Shown piece after piece: positions 36,249 to 44,286 of a stretch of 64,000 bases of DNA. Positions within the stretch are counted from its first letter, which is position 1; each line of letters starts with the position of its first letter. The notes beneath the pieces are model-generated. The model was not told where the DNA came from, did no database searches, and saw nothing but the letters and a program-made list of their open reading frames with translations. The translations under genes and the position numbers were made by a program. This DNA is from Dyella kyungheensis (GTDB taxonomy: Bacteria > Pseudomonadota > Gammaproteobacteria > Xanthomonadales > Rhodanobacteraceae), in NCBI RefSeq assembly GCF_016905005.1, contig NZ_JADIKC010000007.1, positions 273,718-337,717 of the forward strand. The letters are read 5' to 3'.

Positions 36249-36269
36249 TGCAGCGTTGTCGTGCGCGCA

Positions 36270-37166
36270 TCAGGATGATGCACGTCCGCTGCCCAGCCAG
36301 ATCGCCAGGTTCTTCACATACTGCCGAACGGAATGCCGGGCCTCCGGCGACCCTGCCAATGCACTGCCCGGCGGTTCGCTGACGAAGCTTGGCGAACCTT
36401 TCGAGGGATCCCAGTTGTAATCGGCGAAATGATGGAAGGTCGACTCGGCAATTGCCGGCCCCGCGCTTGCGGAGGGTTCGAAGGCGACGGCGAGATTGAA
36501 TTCGCGGCCGCTGGCCTGGCTGCGCCCTTTTGCAATCACCCGCGCCGAGTCGTCGTGCTCGGGTTTTCCTACCGCGCCTTCATGAGGGTGCGCCGGCAGG
36601 AAGCGAATCGTCCCTTCCGGCGAATCCGCATCGCGCAACACCGGATGCACGGGAAGGCAGGCCTCGATGCGCTGGAAGTCACCGTTGGCGCCGGAGTGGT
36701 AATTGGGCCACAGGATGTTGGTGGTCACCGTATCGTCGATCTGCCGTCGCGTGGGATCGGGATCGGGGTGCTTGGAATGGAAGTAGTGGGCCGCGCCCAC
36801 GCCGCCCAAGGTGCACACCGAACTTCCCAGGTCCATGTGATCGCGCGCCACCAGCATGCCACCGCCGCGCTCACGGAAGCGGCCGATCGCCGCGCAATCG
36901 GCTTCGGTCAGGCCATCGCCGGTATCCACGGCAAACAGCCACAACTGATCGTAGGGCGAGCGGTCCAATGCAGACAGCACGCTGTCGGGCGCACCCAGCG
37001 CATCGCGATCCCGCGCGGTGACTTCGAACAACGGCCGGCCATCGTCGGCCCGCAGATCGGCCAGGCATTGCCGCAACAGACTGAAGCGTCCGATATGCCA
37101 GTCGTCGTCCGCGTGGGGAATGGTGGTCTGCAGGAGAATTCGCTGGATGGAACGCATGATCGTCAC
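36270..37166 (-). CDS. Hypothetical protein, ThuA/class-I amidotransferase-like fold
   Basis: A 298-residue soluble protein without signal peptide. The middle (about 75-125) reads like a ThuA or glutamine-amidotransferase-like Rossmann domain: YDQLWLFAVDTG, LTEADCAAIGRFRERGGGMLVARDH. Its end has FHHFADYNWDP, where ThuA-like proteins also carry a conserved HxxxxNWxP-type pattern. No catalytic Cys is obvious. I cannot name a function. It converges on gntK with a 21-bp gap. A start at the ATG three codons downstream is possible. Confidence 0.7.
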   Translation of the reverse strand: MTIMRSIQRILLQTTIPHADDDWHIGRFSLLRQCLADLRADDGRPLFEVTARDRDALGAPDSVLSALDRSPYDQLWLFAVDTGDGLTEADCAAIGRFRERGGGMLVARDHMDLGSSVCTLGGVGAAHYFHSKHPDPDPTRRQIDDTVTTNILWPNYHSGANGDFQRIEACLPVHPVLRDADSPEGTIRFLPAHPHEGAVGKPEHDDSARVIAKGRSQASGREFNLAVAFEPSASAGPAIAESTFHHFADYNWDPSKGSPSFVSEPPGSALAGSPEARHSVRQYVKNLAIWLGSGRASS

Positions 37167-37445
37167 TCTTGAAAGGGGCTAACCCGCACGTCCCGTGCAA
37201 GGTATTCGGAGCGCAGGCCGTGATTTGCGCATGTGCCGGACGCGAATGGTTGATGATGCGCCAGGCACGGTGAAAAATACGCGACGCATGCAGCGGACTC
37301 GTACCCCGTGCTGCACGCTCGGGGAGCCGATCCCGTGCAATCGTGCAAGTCCACTACGACGGAAGTCGGATGGTTGGCTAGCATGGCCTGTCGCAAACTC
37401 GATATCTCGTTGACCAGCACCCGCACGCCGAGGCCCCTCATTGCC

Positions 37446-38342
37446 GTGAACGACGTCAACGCCATTTTCCAGCGACTGCGCGCCCGGCTGCAGGGCATTG
37501 CATACAGCATGCTGGGTTCCGTCGCCGATGCCGAAGACGTCGTGCAGGACGTATGGCTGCGCCTGCACGGCGCCGAACAGTCGCTCATCCGCAACCTCGA
37601 AGCGTGGCTGGTCACCGCCACCACGCGGGTGTCGATCGACCGTCTGCGCACGCTCAAGGCCCGCCGCGAGAACTATGTGGGCATCTGGCTGCCCGAGCCC
37701 GTGCTCACGGAAAGCCCGCCGACGCCCGAGCAGATCGAGGAACGTTCCAGCGAGGTTTCGGTGGCCCTGCTCTCGCTGCTCGAACGGCTTTCCCCCGAGG
37801 CACGCGCGGCCTTCCTGCTGCGCGAGGTGTTCGACGTGGATTACCCCGATGTCGCCGGCGCGATCAACAAGAGCGAGGCCACAACGCGCCAGATCGTGCA
37901 CCGCGCGAAATCGCAGCTGCGCGACGGCGAACCCCGTTATGCCGTTTCGTCCGAGTCGCATAGGCACATCGTGCAGCGCTTTGCGCAGGCGCTTGGCAAG
38001 GGCGAGTTCCAGCTGATCAAGTCGCTGCTTGCCGAAGATGCGGAACTGGTCGGCGATGGCGGCGGCAGAGTCACCAGTTTCCCCAAGCCGATGGTCGGCG
38101 GTCAGCGTATCGCGCAGCTGTTCTACGCGTCCAATCTTCGCTACAAGAGCGGCCTGCGCATCGAGCTGGCGTCGATCAACGGCCAGTCGGCCATGCTGCG
38201 CTATTTCGACGATGCACTGGAGTCGGTCCAGTCCATCGAAACGGACGGCGAACGCATCACCCGCGTCCGCGTGCAGCGCAATCCGGCGAAACTCGCGCGC
38301 ATCGCCTCCCAGCTGCAGGTGATGCTGTTCACGCCGCTGTGA
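37446..38342 (+). CDS. ECF41-type (SigJ-like) sigma factor with SnoaL-like C-terminal domain
   Basis: A 298-residue ECF sigma factor. Region 2 is LQGIAYSMLGSVADAEDVVQDVWLRL, region 4 is LSPEARAAFLLREVFDVDYPDVAGAINKSEATTRQIVHRAKSQL in part, then a SnoaL-like domain (about 185-295) that in this group controls activity in place of a separate anti-sigma factor. The length fits ECF41. The GTG at 37446 puts the start about ten residues before region 2; an ATG at 37383 is an alternative. ECF41 genes often neighbour carboxymuconolactone-decarboxylase, oxidoreductase or epimerase genes, and two epimerase-like genes lie within 4 kb. Confidence 0.87.
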   Translation: MNDVNAIFQRLRARLQGIAYSMLGSVADAEDVVQDVWLRLHGAEQSLIRNLEAWLVTATTRVSIDRLRTLKARRENYVGIWLPEPVLTESPPTPEQIEERSSEVSVALLSLLERLSPEARAAFLLREVFDVDYPDVAGAINKSEATTRQIVHRAKSQLRDGEPRYAVSSESHRHIVQRFAQALGKGEFQLIKSLLAEDAELVGDGGGRVTSFPKPMVGGQRIAQLFYASNLRYKSGLRIELASINGQSAMLRYFDDALESVQSIETDGERITRVRVQRNPAKLARIASQLQVMLFTPL

Positions 38343-38361
38343 TACCGCCGGCAGGCGCCGG

Positions 38362-38769
38362 TCAGGTCGCCGGCGTCAGCACGGGCGCACCAACGCCCTT
38401 GATCAGGAACACCACGAACTTCGCCGGCTTGGTCTGGCTGGCGTTGCGGCCGATCGTGTGCACGTCGTCCGGTCCCTCGTAGAAGGTCTGACCCGGCATC
38501 AGGGTAACGGTCTTGCCGCCACGCACGCCCATCACGATCGATCCTTCGAGCACATACACGAACGCATGCGCATGATGGCGATGCACGGGATCGACCGCGC
38601 CCGGCGGGTAGTCCACGGTGATCATCTGGACTTCCTTGCCGGGATAGTCGTTCAACGCCTTGGTCAGCAGCGACGACACCACCGCCTCCGGCGCAGGCTG
38701 TTCCGCGGCAACCGCGCTTCCCACGAAAAGCAGCAGCGCGGCGATGGTGCAGGAGATGGACTTGAGCAT
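38362..38769 (-). CDS. Exported cupin-domain protein
   Basis: A 135-residue protein with a signal peptide (about 1-21) and one cupin barrel. The metal-binding first motif is PVHRHHAHAFVYVLEGS and the second motif is PGQTFYEGPDDVHTIGRN. This supplies the usual two His, Glu and distant His ligands. The enzyme activity is not known. It converges on the ECF41 gene with a 19-bp gap and precedes, on the same strand, nothing else, so it is monocistronic or reads from the NmrA-like gene 146 bp upstream. Confidence 0.88.
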   Translation of the reverse strand: MLKSISCTIAALLLFVGSAVAAEQPAPEAVVSSLLTKALNDYPGKEVQMITVDYPPGAVDPVHRHHAHAFVYVLEGSIVMGVRGGKTVTLMPGQTFYEGPDDVHTIGRNASQTKPAKFVVFLIKGVGAPVLTPAT

Positions 38770-38915
38770 GACGGACTTCCTCTTGGTGTGACCTCTGGCA
38801 GCGAGGCTAGGCGCGCCGCGCAGCGTTCGCTAGATCTGCGCAGGTGCTCACGGTGTTGCACGATTGGCATCAATGCGGCCGGCGTCGGTGCGCCACTGCC
38901 AATGACGCGGCGCGC

Positions 38916-39680
38916 TCACCAGTTGGCACCCCAGTACTCCGATTGCTTGAGCCAGGCGCCGAACCCTGTGCTGCACAGGCGCGCATCGCGTCCCGGCACT
39001 AGCGATTCGTCGTCGAGCGTGGCGCCGAAGTACGGGGTGAGCGGATCGGTTATCACGTCGTACGGCGCTTCGATCTCGACCAGGAATCGTTGAATCAGTT
39101 CGGACAACCGTTCGCGGTCGGGGCCGGCCATTTCGAGCACGGCGTTCCGCGGCGGACGAAGCGCAAGCTCGGCCATGGCCACCGCCACATCGGCCGAAGC
39201 GACCGGCTGGATATAGGCAGGCGAAAGACGCAGGGTCTGCTCATACACGCTGAGTTCGACGATCTGCAACAGGAACTCGTAGAACTGGGTGGCATGCACG
39301 ATGGTGAAGGGAATGCCGGAGGCGCGAATGCGCGCCGCCTGCAGCGCTTTGCCGCGAAAATACGGACTGTCCGCCATGCGCTCGGTGCCCACGACCGAGA
39401 CCGCCACATGATGCTTCACACCGGCATCGGCTTCCGCCTGAAGCAGGTTGTCGATCGCCTTGCTGAAGAATTCGAAGGGCGCCAGACCTTCCAGCTCCGG
39501 CGAATTGCTGGCGTCGACCACGGTGTCGGCACCCGCCAGCGCGTCAGCGAGCCCCACGCCCGTCACGATGTCCACGCCGGTGGAGCGCGACGCGGCCGAT
39601 ACCTCATGCCCCTGTTCGCGCAGCCGGCGAACGATATTCCTGCCCACCAGCCCCCTGCCGCCGATCACCACGATCTTCAC
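38916..39680 (-). CDS. NmrA/SDR-like epimerase, paralogue 1
   Basis: A 254-residue NAD(P)-binding protein of the atypical SDR/NmrA type. The nucleotide loop is VVIGGRGLVGRN (residues 4-15). The shared segment VKHHVAVSVVGTERM replaces a classical Tyr-Lys catalytic pair. Translation starts at GTG (39680), with GGAGG seven bases upstream; no ATG at this position is possible. It is clearly paralogous to the protein encoded at 41089-41859. It diverges from the LysR gene across 226 bp, so LysR is a likely regulator. Confidence 0.87.
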   Translation of the reverse strand: MKIVVIGGRGLVGRNIVRRLREQGHEVSAASRSTGVDIVTGVGLADALAGADTVVDASNSPELEGLAPFEFFSKAIDNLLQAEADAGVKHHVAVSVVGTERMADSPYFRGKALQAARIRASGIPFTIVHATQFYEFLLQIVELSVYEQTLRLSPAYIQPVASADVAVAMAELALRPPRNAVLEMAGPDRERLSELIQRFLVEIEAPYDVITDPLTPYFGATLDDESLVPGRDARLCSTGFGAWLKQSEYWGANW

Positions 39681-39906
39681 GGCCCACCTCCATCGTCGCC
39701 CATTGGCATCGGATGCTAGGCCGCGCCCCGGCGCATCAATAGATACGACAAGGGACATATCGAGTTGTCGGCGAGGCACCAATCCGGAGCCGACGTCACA
39801 AACGCCCCGTCTCATCCGACTAGAGGGTACGGGAGGCGCCGCGCGGGCCGCATGCGCGCGCCCCTGCCCCATGTCACCCGGCAGCACCCGACGAGGTACC
39901 TCGCAC

Positions 39907-40977
39907 ATGACCGCCAACCTTCATGACAAGCCTCAGGGCGACGCCGCCGATTCCCTCGCGTCGAGCTTCACGGCCAGTTATGCCGGTGTCGTCGCCTTCA
40001 TGGCGGTCGCTGCCGAGGGCAGCTTTGCGCGTGCCGCCGACCGGCTGGGCGTCGGACGCTCCGCGGTGAGCCGCAGCGTGCGCAAGCTCGAGTCTCAACT
40101 CAACGCGAGGCTGTTCCTGCGCACCACCCGCAGCACCTCGCTCACCCGCGAAGGCGAGCTGTTCTACGAGAACTGCCATCCGGGCGTGCAACGCATCGTG
40201 CAGGCCCTGGAGGACATGCGCGAACTTCGCGAGGGGCCGCCGCGGGGGCATCTGCGCATCAGCGCCAGCGCGGGTTTCGGCCGCCAGATCGTCGCACCGC
40301 TGCTGGCCGGCTTCCGGGTCCGCTATCCCGACATCTCGATCGATCTGCTGCTGGACGACCGCCCGACCGACTTCACCTCCGATCGCATCGATCTCGCCTT
40401 CCGCGAAGGGCAGCTGGAAGACAGCCAGATCGTGGCCAAACGGCTGGTGCCGATGCAGATGCTGGTGTGCGCATCGCCCGGCTATGTCGCCAGCCACGGC
40501 TTGCCGCGCAGCGTCGACGAACTGGCCGAACACAGCTGCATCAACTTCCGCACGGCCTCGGGACGCATCGCGGAATGGGAGTTCAAGGTGGGCGGGCACA
40601 GGCACAAGCTCGTGCCGCCGTCCCTGTGCACGTTCAACGATGTCGACCTCGTGCTGCAAAGCGTGCTCGACGGCGCTGGCATCGCCCAGCTGGCGGGCTA
40701 TCAGGTGGCCGAACACCTGCGCGAAGGACGGCTGGTGTCCTGCCTCGCCGCCCATGCACCCGACGATCGTGGCCACTACCTTTGTTATCTCAGCAGGCAA
40801 CAACTGCCCGCGCGGGTGCGCGCGTTCATCGATTACATGACCGATGCGATACGTGCGATGGATCTGCAGTACGTGAGAGGCCTGTCGCCTGCGCCGCCTG
40901 CTGCCGGCGCTGGCAACCTGCTTGCGCCCGGGCATGGCCACATCGTTCATCCGCGCCTGCAGGACCGCGTGGATTGA
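39907..40977 (+). CDS. LysR-family transcriptional regulator
   Basis: A 356-residue regulator. The winged HTH is at about 27-85 (FMAVAAEGSFARAADRLGVGRSAVSRSVRKLE), preceded by about 24 extra residues, and a periplasmic-binding-like effector domain follows (LRISASAGFGRQIVAPLLAGF; DIAFREG-like DLAFREGQLEDSQI). I chose the ATG at 39907. Its neighbours on both sides are paralogous NmrA-like genes, one divergent and one 111 bp downstream. LysR regulators commonly control the divergent gene. The inducer is unknown. Confidence 0.9.
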   Translation: MTANLHDKPQGDAADSLASSFTASYAGVVAFMAVAAEGSFARAADRLGVGRSAVSRSVRKLESQLNARLFLRTTRSTSLTREGELFYENCHPGVQRIVQALEDMRELREGPPRGHLRISASAGFGRQIVAPLLAGFRVRYPDISIDLLLDDRPTDFTSDRIDLAFREGQLEDSQIVAKRLVPMQMLVCASPGYVASHGLPRSVDELAEHSCINFRTASGRIAEWEFKVGGHRHKLVPPSLCTFNDVDLVLQSVLDGAGIAQLAGYQVAEHLREGRLVSCLAAHAPDDRGHYLCYLSRQQLPARVRAFIDYMTDAIRAMDLQYVRGLSPAPPAAGAGNLLAPGHGHIVHPRLQDRVD

Positions 40978-41088
40978 TGCATCGCAGGCAACACCGTGAG
41001 CCCGCCGCGATGTCTACCGGGCTCGCGCGAGCCACGCCTACCATGAGTCTTCCAACGCATCGGCGTTTGCCCCAGCGAGAGGTGTCCC

Positions 41089-41859
41089 ATGAAGATCGTA
41101 GTTATCGGCGGTAGCGGACTGATCGGCGGCAAGGTGGTCGAACGGCTGCGGCAGCGGGGCCACGAGGTGCTGGCGGCATCGCCCGCCTCCGGCGTCAACA
41201 CGCTGACCGGCGAAGGTCTCGAGCAGGCGATGGCCGGCGCGCAGATCGTCGTCGACGTCGCCAACTCGCCGTCGTTCGAAGACCAGGCCGTGCTCGATTT
41301 CTTCGAGACGTCCGGCCGGAATCTCTTTGCAGCGGAAAAGAAGGCCGGCGTGAAACATCATCTCGCCTTGTCCGTGGTGGGCACCGACCGTCTTGCGGCC
41401 AGCGGCTACTTCCGCGGCAAGATCGCGCAGGAGAAGATCATTCGCGCCTCGGGCGTGCCCTATACCATCGTCCACTCCACGCAGTTCTTCGAATTCCTCA
41501 GCAGCATCGTCAAATCCGCCACCGGCGAGCAGGGCATCCATGTGTCGAGTGCGCTGATGCAACCCATCGCCTCCGACGACGTTGCCGATGCCGTCACCGA
41601 CTATGCACTCGGCACGCCCGTGAACGGCGTGGTGGAAATCGCGGGGCCGGACAAGGTCGACATGTCCCAGCTGGTGGAGCGATTCCTCAAGCTCACGCAC
41701 GATCCGCACCAGGTCTTCGCGGATGCACGTACACCCTACTTCGGCGCGCAGCTGGAGAAAGACACGTTGCTGCCCGCCGCCAACGCGCGACTCGGCAGGA
41801 TCGGCTTTCAATCCTGGTTCGATCATTCCTCGTATGCGCAGGCAGCGGGGAAAGCCTGA
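41089..41859 (+). CDS. NmrA/SDR-like epimerase, paralogue 2
   Basis: A 256-residue NAD(P)-binding protein with loop VVIGGSGLIGGK (residues 4-15) and the same landmarks as paralogue 1: VKHHLALSVVGTDRL, YFRGKIAQEKIIRASG, IVHSTQFFEFL, and TPYFGAQLEKDTLLP. GAGAGG precedes the ATG. It lies 3 bp before ohr, so the two are almost certainly cotranscribed. Such proteins bind NADPH and may reduce or sense reactive electrophiles. No catalytic role can be proven by sequence. Confidence 0.88.
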   Translation: MKIVVIGGSGLIGGKVVERLRQRGHEVLAASPASGVNTLTGEGLEQAMAGAQIVVDVANSPSFEDQAVLDFFETSGRNLFAAEKKAGVKHHLALSVVGTDRLAASGYFRGKIAQEKIIRASGVPYTIVHSTQFFEFLSSIVKSATGEQGIHVSSALMQPIASDDVADAVTDYALGTPVNGVVEIAGPDKVDMSQLVERFLKLTHDPHQVFADARTPYFGAQLEKDTLLPAANARLGRIGFQSWFDHSSYAQAAGKA

Positions 41860-41862
41860 ATC

Positions 41863-42357
41863 ATGAAGCGACCGCAGCCGCCCCCGCCGTCGCTGCTCGA
41901 CAAATACCGTGGCGCGGAATTCCAGCCGCTGTATACGGCGACGGTGCACGTGACCGGTGGCGAGGCCAGGCATGGGCGCGCCACCGGCACGGCTCGATCG
42001 CAGGACGGCAGCCTCGAGCTGAGCTTGAGGATGCCACCCGAGCTTGGCGGGAACGGTGAAGGAACCAACCCCGAGCAACTGTTTGCCGCGGGTTATGCCG
42101 CCTGTTTCCACGGCGCCCTGAACCTGCTGGCGACCCGCGCGCAGGTGGCCATTCCCGATGCAGCGGTCACCGCCTCGGTCACCTTCGGGCGCGATCCGGT
42201 CGATGGCCTGTTCACGCTGACGGCGGACATCCGCATCAGCCTGCCCCACATGGACTCGGCCATGGCCGAGGAGCTGGTGCGCAACACGGAACGCATCTGT
42301 CCCTACAGCAAGATGGCCAGGGACGGCATCGCATGCGTGGTATCGCTCGATTGCTAG
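41863..42357 (+). CDS. ohr: OsmC/Ohr-family organic hydroperoxide reductase
   Basis: A 164-residue thiol peroxidase. The two redox Cys lie 65 residues apart: C81 in AGYAACFHGAL and C146 in ERICPYSKMARDG. This matches Ohr, which reduces organic hydroperoxides with electrons from lipoylated proteins. Its N-terminal 20 residues, rich in proline, are longer than usual. There is no OhrR (MarR-type) gene nearby; the linked LysR or ECF41 regulator might replace it. It forms a two-gene operon with the NmrA-like gene. Confidence 0.9.
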   Translation: MKRPQPPPPSLLDKYRGAEFQPLYTATVHVTGGEARHGRATGTARSQDGSLELSLRMPPELGGNGEGTNPEQLFAAGYAACFHGALNLLATRAQVAIPDAAVTASVTFGRDPVDGLFTLTADIRISLPHMDSAMAEELVRNTERICPYSKMARDGIACVVSLDC

Positions 42358-42709
42358 CAGCGTTGGCCATGTGAGGCCGCGAAGAAAACCACACTTCCAG
42401 CAAGCAGCGCCCGACCTGCCGAGCGCTGCTTGCTGCTGTCTGCTGCCGCGTGCGAATGCGTCGCAACGCAAGAATTTGGCATCGATGCTGATCTCGGCCA
42501 CTCCGACAGGGCCAGATCGAGCATTGCCATCGCAACCCCGCGATGCCCTCTCACAGTCAAAACGGCGCCAGATTGGTATGCTGCAACCGCGCTACCGGTT
42601 TTGCCGCCGGGTCGACCACGAACCCGGCGCCGTTCTGAACACCGGTCGCACCCCGGTTTGAAGTGGAGGCCTGGAAGCTTCGTGATCCAAATGAACAGCA
42701 ATAGCAGCG
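42358..42709. other. Intergenic stretch between ohr and GH30
   Basis: About 350 bases with no convincing gene. The only clear structure is the hairpin at 42399-42434. The remainder presumably holds the GH30 promoter; I see no strong sigma-70 match. Confidence 0.6.
42399..42434 (+). terminator. 12-bp-arm hairpin after ohr
   Basis: Arms AGCAAGCAGCGC (42399-42410) and GCGCTGCTTGCT (42423-42434) are perfect complements with a 12-nt loop, starting 42 bp after the ohr stop. There is no T-run, so factor-independent termination is uncertain. Confidence 0.45.
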
Positions 42710-44275
42710 ATGGGATTGGCGCGCGCCATGGATGAGCGCCAAACCGGATCCGCCGGGGCTGCCGCCGCCTTCATCGCTTTGATCACCCTGCTCACCCTGG
42801 CTGCCCTGTTCGCACCACGCTTCGAGCATCCCACCGTCGAACTCCTTGCGGCACCCACGGCCCGGCCGGCGGGGCCTGTGGTAGAGCTGTGGCTGAGCAC
42901 GGCCGATCGCCGCCTGAAACTGGAACCGCAGCCTGACATCGCGATGGGCGCGCGGGACGAGTCGCCTGCCACCATCGTGATCGACGTCCAGAAGACCTAT
43001 CAGACCATGGACGGGTTCGGCGCGGCGATGACCGATTCGTCGGCGTGGCTGCTGCAGAACAAGCTCAATCCCTTGCAACGCCGCGCCCTGCTGCAGGAAC
43101 TGTTCGGCCCTCCGCCGAACCTCGACTTCAACATGATGCGCATGACCATCGGCGCCTCCGATTTCTCGTTGAAGCCTTATACCCTGGACGACGTGCCGTT
43201 CGGCCAGACCGACGAGGCGCTGGAGCATTTCAACGTCACCTCCAATCTGCAGGACGTGATACCGGTGATGCGCGAAGTGCTGGCGATCGATCCGGGCCTG
43301 CTGATCGTCGCCACGCCCTGGAGCGCGCCGGCGTGGATGAAGACCAGCCAGAACCTGATCGGCGGCGATTTGCTGGAGCAGTACGAGAGCACCTATGCCG
43401 ATTATCTGATCAAGTACCTCGACACCATGCGCGGCTACGGCATTCCGATCTTCGCGCTGACCCTGCAGAACGAGCCCGGCTTCGTACCGATCACCTACCC
43501 CGGCATGCTGATGCCCTCGGACACCCGGGCGCGCATCATCGGGCAATACCTCGGTCCCAAGCTGGCCAACCGCCAGCCCGCCACGCGCATTCTGGAATGG
43601 GACCACAACTGGAACCAGCCCGAGCAGCCGATGAGCGTGCTGGGCGATCCCTTGGCCACGCGCTATATCGATGGCGTGGCCTGGCACTGCTACGAAGGCA
43701 ACCCGTTCAACCAGGGTCGCGTGCATCACGCATTCCCGCAGAAGAACGTCTATATCACCGAGTGTTCCGGTGGCGACTGGGCCTCGGCCGCCAATGGCGA
43801 GTTGATCTGGTTTTCGCGCGACCTGCTGGTCACCGGCATCCGGCAATGGGCGCGCGGCGTGATCTACTGGAACCTGGTGCTCGACGAGAACCACGGCCCG
43901 CACTTCGGCGGCTGCGAGCTGTGCAAGGGCGTGGTCACCGTCGACTCGAAGACCGGCGCGATCAGCCGCAACGACGAATACTACGCACTCGCGCATTTCA
44001 GCCGATTTGTCTTGCCGGGTGCGGTGCGGGTGGGATCCACCGCCACCGAAAAGGGCATCGACAATGTGGCGTTCCAGAACCGCGCCAGCGGATCGATCGT
44101 GCTGGTGGTGGTGAACAGCGATACGGTGGAGCGCCCTATCTCCGTGGCGGAACGCCAGCACCGTTTCGACTACACGATGCCGCCACGCAGCGTGGCGACC
44201 TTCGAGTGGAACCTCAATCCCGCGGATGCGCTGATGCGCCGCATCCGCGAATGGCTGCTGCGCGCCCAGCGATAA
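42710..44275 (+). CDS. GH30-family glucosylceramidase-like glycosidase
   Basis: A 521-residue glycosidase. A hydrophobic N-terminal segment (about 17-34) serves as signal or membrane anchor. The GH30 (beta/alpha)8 core follows with acid/base E255 in LQNEP and nucleophile E351 in YITECSGG. Other family landmarks are TMDGFGAAMTDSSAW and TPWSAPAWMKT. A C-terminal beta domain is typical. Substrates in the family include beta-glucosides, beta-xylan and glucosylceramide; the one here is open. A start at 42728 is also possible. It converges on the protease-TPR gene with 11 bp between stops. Confidence 0.92.
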   Translation: MGLARAMDERQTGSAGAAAAFIALITLLTLAALFAPRFEHPTVELLAAPTARPAGPVVELWLSTADRRLKLEPQPDIAMGARDESPATIVIDVQKTYQTMDGFGAAMTDSSAWLLQNKLNPLQRRALLQELFGPPPNLDFNMMRMTIGASDFSLKPYTLDDVPFGQTDEALEHFNVTSNLQDVIPVMREVLAIDPGLLIVATPWSAPAWMKTSQNLIGGDLLEQYESTYADYLIKYLDTMRGYGIPIFALTLQNEPGFVPITYPGMLMPSDTRARIIGQYLGPKLANRQPATRILEWDHNWNQPEQPMSVLGDPLATRYIDGVAWHCYEGNPFNQGRVHHAFPQKNVYITECSGGDWASAANGELIWFSRDLLVTGIRQWARGVIYWNLVLDENHGPHFGGCELCKGVVTVDSKTGAISRNDEYYALAHFSRFVLPGAVRVGSTATEKGIDNVAFQNRASGSIVLVVVNSDTVERPISVAERQHRFDYTMPPRSVATFEWNLNPADALMRRIREWLLRAQR

Positions 44276-44286
44276 GGGCGCGCGCC

